From Pseudomonadota bacterium (lineage in GTDB: Bacteria > Pseudomonadota > Alphaproteobacteria > Rhizobiales > Tepidamorphaceae), in assembly GCA_023435545.1 (NCBI GenBank), contig JAEYRQ010000207.1, positions 1 to 6,825 of the forward strand: 6,825 nucleotides of DNA, given 5' to 3'. The translations under genes and the position numbers were made by a program. Under the pieces are notes generated by a model, which saw only the letters and a list, made by a program, of their open reading frames with translations, was not told the DNA's origin and searched no databases. Positions 1 through 5,643 of the stretch are shown one piece after another; the first letter of the stretch is position 1; every line of letters starts with the position of its first letter.

Positions 1-408
1 GTGCTGACCGGGAGCCGGGGCGGCATCGTGCTGGCGCCCGACATGGCGGCCGCCTGCGCCTTCGCCAACGACTACGCGCCCGAGCACCTGATCGTCGAGA
101 GCACCGACGCCTGGGCCTACCTGCCGAAGCTGACCAACGCAGGGGAGGTGCTGATCGGCGCGCACTCGGCGATCTCGATCGCCAACTACGTGCTGGGCCC
201 GAACCACGTGCTGCCGACGAGCGGGCGCGCAAAGACCCGCTCGCCGCTGTCGGTGTTCGACTACCTCAAGCGCCAGACCATCGGCTACGTCACCGCCGAG
301 GGCTATCCCGGCCTCGCCCCGCACGCCCGCGCACTGGCGAGCTACGAGGGCTTCGAGGCCCACGCCAACGCAGTGTCGCGCCTGCGCGAGGGTGGCGAGG
401 CGCCCTGA
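1..408 (+). CDS. Histidinol dehydrogenase superfamily protein (HisD-like paralogue), C-terminal part
   Basis: These 135 residues correspond to the C-terminal third of HisD, a family usually about 430 residues long that makes zinc-dependent, NAD-linked oxidations of an alcohol to a carboxylate. Visible landmarks are APEHL, whose E28-H29 matches the E. coli catalytic Glu326/His327; GPNHVLPT with H69 matching His367; LSVFDYLKR; and the tail EGFEAH, whose E116 and H121 match Glu414 and zinc ligand His419. The residue aligned with zinc ligand Asp360 (GDYV in E. coli) is N62 (ANYV, codon AAC at 184-186). The segments around it (IGAHSAIS, AKTRSPLS) read like HisD paralogues outside histidine synthesis, so I give no gene symbol and the substrate is unknown. 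Homology starts at the first codon, so the GTG at position 1 is almost certainly internal and the 5' part lies outside the window. If GTG is an annotated start, the gene may instead be broken upstream. No other his gene is nearby. Confidence 0.85.
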   Translation: MLTGSRGGIVLAPDMAAACAFANDYAPEHLIVESTDAWAYLPKLTNAGEVLIGAHSAISIANYVLGPNHVLPTSGRAKTRSPLSVFDYLKRQTIGYVTAEGYPGLAPHARALASYEGFEAHANAVSRLREGGEAP

Positions 409-412
409 AGTT

Positions 413-2572
413 TCACTCCGCTGCCCTGGCGTGCGGCAGCAGCGCCAGCCTGTCGAGGCCTTCGGGATCGGCCAGCACGGCGAGCTTCTCGCGCGGCGAG
501 AGGTACGACAGCGCCTGTTCGATGCTGTCGGCGCCGTCGAGGCGGGCAAGCCCGAGGACCAGTGTCTCGTCGATGCCGCCGCGTCCGTGCGGGGCTTCCG
601 GCGTCAGGCTCGCCCGATGGAAGGCAAGCAGCGCCGGATCCGCGGCCAGCCGCGCGAAGGCCTCGGAGTGGCCGCCGAGCCGCGCCTCGAGTTCGGTGGT
701 GAACCTCTCGGCGCGGTGCAGGATCTGCGGCTGCTCAAACTCCTCGGGGATTGTCAGCAGCCCCACCCGCCGCAACGCGATGCCGGCATCGGCGCGCGCG
801 GTGACGGCCGACAGCTGCACCGCAAATACGAGGCCCGCCAGCGCCGGCGTCAGCCATGCGAAGACCTGCGGCGACACCGCCCATGCGCTGGCGCCGAGCA
901 CGAGGCCGAACAGCACGTGGTTGACGTGCCGCCTGGCGATCTCGACGAGCGGCACGGAACCGTCGTCGCGCCTCTGCGGATTCCACCCGGCATCTCGGCC
1001 GACCAGGATGTCGAGCACCGCCGCCGACTGGATCGCCATCATGATCGGTGCCAGCAGGGCCGAGATCAGGGACTCCACCAGCAGGCTGAGCATCCCCAGC
1101 ACCGGCCCGCCGATACCGCGCCGGACCGTCCGGTCCCCCAGTGCCACGAACAGGCCGAGGAACTTCGGCAGGAACAGGATCGCCATCGTCGCCACGAACA
1201 GGCCAATCGCCCGCTCGGAATCGATCACCGGCCAGGTCGGGAAGAGCTGGAACTCCTCGGTGAAATACTCCGGCCGGATGAAGCGCGCCTGCAGGGCGAG
1301 CAGCAGGCCGGCCAGCAGGAACATCAGCCACACCGGCGAGGCGACATAGGACATAATGCCGGTCACCAGATGCATCCGGCTCGGCCAGGCGAGACCGCGC
1401 GCCTGCAGCACCTTGGCATGCTGCAGATTGCCCTGGCACCAGCGGCGGTCGCGTGCGGCGAGGTCGATCAGGCTGGGCGGGCTCTCCTCATAGGACCCAC
1501 CGACCAGCGGCACGAGCTGGATCGACCAGCCGGCTCGCCGCATCAGCGCCGCCTCGACGAAGTCGTGGCTGAGCACGTGGCCGCCGAGCGGTGGCCGGCC
1601 CCGCAGATGCGGCAGGCCCGCCGCGCCGGTGAAGGCGGCCGTGCGGATGATCGCGTTGTGGCCCCAGTAGTTGCCGTCGTCGCCGGCCCAGACCGCCAGC
1701 CCTGCCGACATCACCGGGCCGTAGACACGGCCGGCGAACTGCTGGACGCGGGCGAACAGCGTGTTGCGGTTGACGACCATCGGCACGGTCTGGATCAGGC
1801 CGACGCCTGGCCGCGCCTCGATCGCCAGAGCCAGCCTGATGAGCGTGTCGGGCTCCATCAGGCTGTCGGCATCGAGCACGACGAAGTAAGGATAGGCGCC
1901 CCCGAAACGGCGGCACCAGTCGGCAACGTTGCCGGCCTTGCGCTCGACGTTCCGGAGCCGGCGGCGGTAGAAGATCCGCGCTCGTCCCGTCACCCTGTCC
2001 TGCAGGGCCCGATAGGCGGCCTCCTCGGCGATCCAGACGTCGGGATTGGTCGTGTCGCTGAGCACGAAGATGTCGAAGGCGCGCGCGGCGCCGGCTTCGG
2101 CCAGCGCCTCGGCGGTCGCCGCGGCCGCGGCGAAGACCCGCGCCGGATCCTCGTTGTAGGCCGGGAGCAGGATCGCGGTGCGGCCGAGCGAAACGCGGTC
2201 CTCGCGCTGCGGCAGATCGAGCCTCGATCGGCAGAACGCCAGCGCCAGGACGCCGGCGAGCGCGACGGCGAAGGCGAACGAGATCCAGGCGATGTTCACC
2301 GAGAACAGCGCCAGCATCGCCGTCTCGATCGGCGTCAGCCGCGCAACCGCAAGCACGGCGTACATTTCGCGGACGAACAGCACCGTCATCAGGGCGGCAC
2401 CGCCGAAGACCAGCAGCCGCGGCCATACCGGCGGGTCCGCTCGGCGGCGGACCATCGGTTCCGGCGCGCGCCGCAGGTCCTGCACCGGCATCGCCATCGG
2501 CGCCTCGGCCGGCAGAGACAGGTGCGGCGGCCGCCTGCGCTCGAACCTCGTGGCGGATCTCACGCCGACCAT
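413..2572 (-). CDS. opgH: OPG glucosyltransferase OpgH (MdoH), family 2 glycosyltransferase
   Basis: This inner-membrane processive glucosyltransferase polymerises glucose from UDP-glucose into the backbone of osmoregulated periplasmic glucans. Read from the ATG at 2572-2570 it has 719 residues. There are two N-terminal membrane segments (about 51-72 and 85-114) and a GT2 domain (about 130-385). In the GT2 domain are LLPAYNEDP (135-143), LSDTTNPD (171-178), NVERKAGNV (208-216), the metal-binding DAD (234-236), HDFVE (336-340, the usual TED-type catalytic site) and RRWCQ (376-380, the QxxRW-like acceptor site). Further membrane segments lie at about 402-430, 453-478, 489-520 and 553-595. The cytoplasmic tail contains LLTIPEE (605-611), typical of OpgH. 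It is shorter than the 847-residue E. coli protein, mainly at the N-terminus. The start overlaps the end of opgG by 13 bp, implying translational coupling. An alternative ATG at 2497-2495 (residue 26) has a better ribosome-binding match (GAGG, 5 nt upstream). The family is certain; the exact start is not. Confidence 0.95.
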   Translation of the reverse strand: MVGVRSATRFERRRPPHLSLPAEAPMAMPVQDLRRAPEPMVRRRADPPVWPRLLVFGGAALMTVLFVREMYAVLAVARLTPIETAMLALFSVNIAWISFAFAVALAGVLALAFCRSRLDLPQREDRVSLGRTAILLPAYNEDPARVFAAAAATAEALAEAGAARAFDIFVLSDTTNPDVWIAEEAAYRALQDRVTGRARIFYRRRLRNVERKAGNVADWCRRFGGAYPYFVVLDADSLMEPDTLIRLALAIEARPGVGLIQTVPMVVNRNTLFARVQQFAGRVYGPVMSAGLAVWAGDDGNYWGHNAIIRTAAFTGAAGLPHLRGRPPLGGHVLSHDFVEAALMRRAGWSIQLVPLVGGSYEESPPSLIDLAARDRRWCQGNLQHAKVLQARGLAWPSRMHLVTGIMSYVASPVWLMFLLAGLLLALQARFIRPEYFTEEFQLFPTWPVIDSERAIGLFVATMAILFLPKFLGLFVALGDRTVRRGIGGPVLGMLSLLVESLISALLAPIMMAIQSAAVLDILVGRDAGWNPQRRDDGSVPLVEIARRHVNHVLFGLVLGASAWAVSPQVFAWLTPALAGLVFAVQLSAVTARADAGIALRRVGLLTIPEEFEQPQILHRAERFTTELEARLGGHSEAFARLAADPALLAFHRASLTPEAPHGRGGIDETLVLGLARLDGADSIEQALSYLSPREKLAVLADPEGLDRLALLPHARAAE

Positions 2573-4146
2573 CGATACACCCACACTTCCGAGATGGCCT
2601 CGCCGCCATGCTTGAGCGTGCAGCGCAGGTCGATGCCGTCGCGGCCGCTCGGATCGAGACCGAAGGCGACACGGCGGCCGCCGGTCGCCGGATTGAACTG
2701 GATCGTGCCGGGGATAAGCCGGCCGGCGCTGTTCCACACTTCGGGCAGGATCTCTGCGTCGGGCGGCAGCTCGGCGAGCGGCCCACCGGCGTAATCGATG
2801 ACGATGAGCCGACGGTCGGCGGGGGTGTCGCCCGTCATGTTGGTCGGGCGTCCGACCCGCGTGTCCACCACCATGGCGAGGCCGGAGCCCACGGGGGCAT
2901 GATTGCCCCAGAACAGCCGGTAGCTGACGAGATAGTCCTCCCCGGCGCGCAGCGGCTCGGCCGGCCGCCAGAAGGCGACGATGTTGTCGTAGGTCTCGGC
3001 ATTGGTGGGTATCTCGACGAGGATGACAGAGCCCGCACCCCAGTTGCCGATTGGCTCGACCCACAAACTCGGGCGGCGTTCGTAGCGCGCTTCGAGATCC
3101 TGGTAGGCCTCGAAGTCGCGACCGCGCTGCATCAGCCCGAAGCCCTGGGGCTGGTCGTCGAGAAAGGCGCTGATCTCCAGGCGGGCCGGGTTGATCAGCG
3201 GCCGCCACAGCCATTCGCCGCGTCCGTTCCACATCAGCAGGCCGTCGGAATCGTGCACCGAAGGCCGGAAATCGTCGACACCGACCCGGTCGTGCGGTGC
3301 GAAGAAGAACATGCTCGTCAGGGGCGCGAGGCCGATCTTCTCGATGTCCGCGCGGGGAAACAGCGTCGCCTCGACATCAATCACCGTGTCGGTTCCCGGC
3401 CTGATCGTCATCCGGTAGGCGCCGGTCGTGCCGGGGCTGTCGAGCAGCGCATGGACCACGACCGAGGTGGAGTCGGCGCGCGGTCGCTCGATCCAGAACT
3501 CGCGGAACGCGGGAAACTCCTCGCCTTCGGGCTCGGCCGTTCGGATCGACAGGCCACGGGCCGAAAGGCCGTAGGTCTGGCCCCTGGCGATGGCCCGGAA
3601 GTAGCTCGCGCCCTGGAAGACGGCGAACTCGTCGAGCCTGTCCGGATCGTTGAGCGGACCGTGCAGCCGGAAGCCCGAGAAGCCGATATCCTCGGTCGGC
3701 AGGCCGTCGGGAACCAGCGGCCCGTAGCTGAACAGTTCCGGTGAGTAGATGACGTGCCGGCTGCTGCCGTTCTCGACGAGGTTGATCATGACCGGCGCGG
3801 AATAGACGTGGCCGAGGTGGAACAGCTGCATCTGGACCGGAAGCTCCTCGCCACGCCAGATGGCGGCGTCCGGACGGAACCGGATGTCCCGGTACTGATC
3901 GTAGGACAGATCCCTCAGCGGCTCGGCGGCACCCGCAGGCGGTGGCTCATAGGGCTGCTGCGCCAGTTCGCGGGCGCGGACGCGCACCATGGCAGGCGAG
4001 AAGGGTTCCTCCGGCCCCAGCGCCACCGTCGGCGCCGGGGCGGCGTCCTGTGCGCCCTCCTGCGCCACGGCCGGCATGTCCAGCCGGCCGGCAGTCCAAG
4101 CGGCAACTGCACCGAGAGCCAGCAGATCCCGCCGGTTCAGTCGCAT
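2560..4146 (-). CDS. opgG: Periplasmic glucan biosynthesis protein OpgG (OpgG/OpgD family), Tat-exported
   Basis: This 528-residue periplasmic protein is required for making or shaping osmoregulated periplasmic glucans; E. coli OpgG (511) and OpgD (551) are similar in length. The N-terminus has a twin-arginine motif (NRRDLLA, 4-10), a hydrophobic stretch and a likely cleavage site after A-V-A (26-28), so it is probably Tat-exported, as E. coli OpgD is. Family signatures are YDQYRDIRFRPD (82-93), GFSGFRLHGPLN (155-166), FFAPHDRVG (281-289), HDSDGLLMW (298-306), GFGLMQR (335-341), YQDLEARYERRPSLWVEP (348-365) and ETYDNIVAFW (384-393). A smaller beta domain follows to the C-terminus. Family members have been shown to be endo-beta-1,2-glucanases (GH186), and the acidic residues in HDSDG and YQD are plausible catalytic groups, which I infer from conservation. 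It is the first gene of the opgGH pair. The ATG at 4146-4144 is supported by a perfect GGAGGT 7 nt upstream and by the complete signal peptide. OpgD is an alternative name; adjacency to opgH favours opgG. Confidence 0.95.
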   Translation of the reverse strand: MRLNRRDLLALGAVAAWTAGRLDMPAVAQEGAQDAAPAPTVALGPEEPFSPAMVRVRARELAQQPYEPPPAGAAEPLRDLSYDQYRDIRFRPDAAIWRGEELPVQMQLFHLGHVYSAPVMINLVENGSSRHVIYSPELFSYGPLVPDGLPTEDIGFSGFRLHGPLNDPDRLDEFAVFQGASYFRAIARGQTYGLSARGLSIRTAEPEGEEFPAFREFWIERPRADSTSVVVHALLDSPGTTGAYRMTIRPGTDTVIDVEATLFPRADIEKIGLAPLTSMFFFAPHDRVGVDDFRPSVHDSDGLLMWNGRGEWLWRPLINPARLEISAFLDDQPQGFGLMQRGRDFEAYQDLEARYERRPSLWVEPIGNWGAGSVILVEIPTNAETYDNIVAFWRPAEPLRAGEDYLVSYRLFWGNHAPVGSGLAMVVDTRVGRPTNMTGDTPADRRLIVIDYAGGPLAELPPDAEILPEVWNSAGRLIPGTIQFNPATGGRRVAFGLDPSGRDGIDLRCTLKHGGEAISEVWVYRWSA

Positions 4147-4153
4147 ATATCAG

Positions 4154-4159
4154 ACCTCC
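4154..4159 (-). promoter_or_regulatory. Strong ribosome-binding site of opgG
   Basis: GGAGGT on the minus strand lies 7 nt before the opgG ATG at 4146-4144. It is a perfect Shine-Dalgarno core, the best in the window, and fixes the opgG start. It contrasts with the poor match ahead of the overlapping opgH start, which fits opgH being translated mainly by ribosomes arriving from opgG. Confidence 0.85.
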
Positions 4160-4251
4160 ACATCCCCGCCTCACACCCTGGGCGAACGCACCGGTTTGGG
4201 CGCCGCGAACGACCCCCGACCCACACCTTCGACCACGGGAAACACCGCGAT

Positions 4252-4282
4252 TTGCGATGCAATGCAGCATAGCGAATCGCAA
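4252..4282. promoter_or_regulatory. Nested inverted repeat, possible operator or promoter region of opgGH
   Basis: The outer arms TTGCGAT (4252-4258) and ATCGCAA (4276-4282) are a perfect 7-bp inverted repeat with a 17-bp spacer, centred at 4267. Inside it ATGCAGCAT (4262-4270) is a second palindrome centred at 4266. On the minus strand TATGCT (4271-4266) at this centre resembles a -10 box (4 of 6 to TATAAT), though no good -35 box precedes it by 17 nt. The region lies about 110 bp upstream of the opgG start. A dimeric repressor site over the promoter is a reasonable guess; no regulator can be named. Confidence 0.35.
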
Positions 4283-4353
4283 GTCCGCGGAGAATGCGGA
4301 GTTTGCGACATCTCAATGCGGTATTGGTCCCCGGTCCGACTCAGGATTGCGAT

Positions 4354-4368
4354 TTGTCGGGACGACAA
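4354..4368. terminator. Short hairpin downstream of the adaptor gene, possible weak terminator
   Basis: TTGTCG and CGACAA form a perfect 6-bp inverted repeat around a 3-nt loop, 33 nt past the stop codon of the adaptor gene. Its position suits the end of the exporter transcript. There is no run of T after it on the minus strand and the stem is short, so an efficient intrinsic terminator is doubtful. It may instead be a protein-binding site, or termination may be Rho-dependent. Confidence 0.3.
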
Positions 4369-4401
4369 TGTGGCAACGCGTGACGAGGTTTGCCGGTTCC
4401 C

Positions 4402-5631
4402 TCACATTGCCTCTGCGGAACGACGGGCCACCCTGACACCGTCGACCACGCGGTCGCTGGGGTGCAGGATGACGCTGTCGCCGGCAGAAAGCCCGTCGAG
4501 CACCACGGCGTGGCGGGTGTTGCGGGCGCCGAGTTCCACCACCCGGAGGCGCGCGCGGCGGTCGGCGTCGACGACGAACACCGCCCAGGAGTCGCCGCGC
4601 CGGAACAGGGCACCGAGCGGCACCAGCAGCGCCTCCTCCCTGGCGACCAGGAGATGCACCACGACCCGGTAGCCGTGGCCGAGATCGCGCCAGGCCTCCG
4701 GCGGGTCGACGATGTCGAGGACCGTCTTGACGCGCTGCTCCTCGATGCCGAGAGCCGAGACCTTGGTGAAGCCGGCGGTCTCCACCCGCCGCACCCGGGC
4801 CGTCAGCACCGGCCCGCCCCAGCCATCCAGTCGCGCCTCGGCGCGGGGCGGCAGGCGCACCGCATCCATCGACAGGAGGTCGACCACGACTTCCAGGTTC
4901 TGGGGATGGCCGATCTCCACGAGTGGCGTGCCCGCTGCGACGACCTGCTCGCTCTCGGTAGGGATGGAGAGAACCTCGCCGTCGACCGGAGCGAAGACCT
5001 GGACGCAGCAGCTTTCCACGCCCGTCGCGGCGGGGGGGCCATGCTCGGTCTCCGGGCCGATCAGCCGAGCCCGCGCCGAGTCCAGCTCCCTGCGGCGCAC
5101 CTCGAGCGTCGCCTGGGCACTGGCCAGCCGCGCGCGGGACGTGTCGACCTGCATGCGGGCCTGCTCGTGGGTGCGTTCGGAGATGGTGCCCCGGCGGGCC
5201 AGTTCGTCGGCACGGCGCAGTTCGCTCTGGTGGAAATCGAGCTGTGACTGTGCCTCGCCGACCTGTGCCTCGGCCAGCGAGACCGCCGCTTCCGCTGCCG
5301 AGACCGAGGCCTCGGCCTCGCGCCGCGCCCGGGCGTCCAGGAAGGAGGGCGCGGTCGGCTGGATGACCGCGACCACGGTTTCGTCGGCGACGACCTCGTC
5401 TCCCACTTCGCGCGGCGACCTCAGGACCTTGCCGGACAGCGGGGCGGACACCGTGTAGATGTCGCGGATCCGGGTCATGCCCTCCTCGTCGACCGTGACC
5501 TCGAGCGTGCCCACGGCGATCTCGGCGATGTCGACGGGAACGGGCTGCGGCCAGAACGCCCAGGCGAGCGCGCTGGCGCCGCCGGCAGCGAGTGCCGCGA
5601 GCACGGTCCGTCTGATCCAGGTCCCGGCCAT
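4402..5631 (-). CDS. HlyD/MacA-type periplasmic adaptor (membrane fusion) subunit of an export pump
   Basis: This 409-residue adaptor would bridge an inner-membrane ABC permease to an outer-membrane channel. The N-terminus has an uncleaved-looking membrane anchor (about 8-26) with short basic flanks. Next come the first lipoyl half-motif (about 58-92, VSAPLSGKVL), a long coiled-coil hairpin rich in A, E, R and Q (about 100-190), and the second lipoyl half (about 208-240, FAPVDGEVL then AAGTPLVEIG). Beta-barrel and membrane-proximal domains follow, with KVSALGIEEQRVKT and VPLGALFRRGDSWAVFVVD. The hairpin tip has R140, L144 and S151 spaced as in the RxxxLxxxxxxS TolC-contact motif of AcrA, MacA and HlyD. 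C208-C209 are adjacent cysteines at the start of the second lipoyl half; from memory, similar adaptors share this. The ATG at 5631-5629 has GGAG 6 nt upstream and lies 12 bp after the permease stop, so the two are co-transcribed. The exported substrate is unknown. Confidence 0.92.
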   Translation of the reverse strand: MAGTWIRRTVLAALAAGGASALAWAFWPQPVPVDIAEIAVGTLEVTVDEEGMTRIRDIYTVSAPLSGKVLRSPREVGDEVVADETVVAVIQPTAPSFLDARARREAEASVSAAEAAVSLAEAQVGEAQSQLDFHQSELRRADELARRGTISERTHEQARMQVDTSRARLASAQATLEVRRRELDSARARLIGPETEHGPPAATGVESCCVQVFAPVDGEVLSIPTESEQVVAAGTPLVEIGHPQNLEVVVDLLSMDAVRLPPRAEARLDGWGGPVLTARVRRVETAGFTKVSALGIEEQRVKTVLDIVDPPEAWRDLGHGYRVVVHLLVAREEALLVPLGALFRRGDSWAVFVVDADRRARLRVVELGARNTRHAVVLDGLSAGDSVILHPSDRVVDGVRVARRSAEAM

Positions 5632-5637
5632 CGTCTG

Positions 5638-5641
5638 CTCC
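5638..5641 (-). promoter_or_regulatory. Ribosome-binding site of the adaptor gene
   Basis: GGAG on the minus strand lies 6 nt before the ATG at 5631-5629, inside the 12-bp gap that follows the permease stop codon (5646-5644). It supports the chosen adaptor start and independent translation within one transcript. Confidence 0.7.
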
Positions 5642-5643
5642 GT

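Larger units (their letters stand above)
4147..4401. other. Non-coding gap between the exporter operon and opgGH
   Basis: This 255-bp stretch is the only sizeable gap in the window and looks less G+C-rich than the genes around it. It must contain the 3' end of the adaptor-gene transcript and, most likely, the opgGH promoter. Visible elements are the opgG ribosome-binding site, a nested dyad at 4252-4282, a palindrome TCCGCGGA at 4284-4291 overlapped by a 5-bp inverted repeat (4284-4288 with 4296-4300), a hairpin at 4354-4368, and a third copy of TTGCGAT at 4347-4353. I find no sigma-70 promoter with both boxes in good agreement. A 65-codon minus-strand frame inside the gap starts with TTG and has no ribosome-binding site, so I do not call it a gene. 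Confidence 0.7.

Noticed and set aside
392..2794. Plus-strand open frame of 800 codons opposite opgH
   Set aside because: It lies antisense to a convincing opgH. Its translation is rich in Arg, Gln, Asp, His and Pro with no recognisable domain, as expected from the reverse strand of a high-GC gene, and it also overlaps the end of the HisD-like gene.
2573..3232. Upstream extension of the opgH reading frame by about 220 codons
   Set aside because: The frame stays open inside opgG but the translation is Arg/Pro-rich with no OpgH similarity, and it would overlap most of the C-terminal part of opgG. OpgH-like sequence begins after the ATGs at 2572 and 2497.
2608..3744. Plus-strand open frame of 378 codons opposite opgG
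   Set aside because: It is an antisense shadow of opgG with low-complexity composition and no domain.
4241..4360. Repeated TTGCGAT words as a possible CRISPR or iterated origin repeat
   Set aside because: There are only three 7-bp copies with irregular spacing and mixed orientation. There is no array, no uniform spacer and no replication or cas gene nearby.
4171..4368. Minus-strand 65-codon frame entirely inside the non-coding gap, ending 24 bp before opgG
   Set aside because: It begins with TTG inside the 4354-4368 hairpin, has no ribosome-binding site, and its translation has no membrane segment, signal peptide or known motif. A leader peptide cannot be excluded but is not supported.
4390..5247. 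Plus-strand open frame of 285 codons opposite the adaptor gene
   Set aside because: It is a shadow of the adaptor gene, with His/Asp/Arg-rich translation and no recognisable family.
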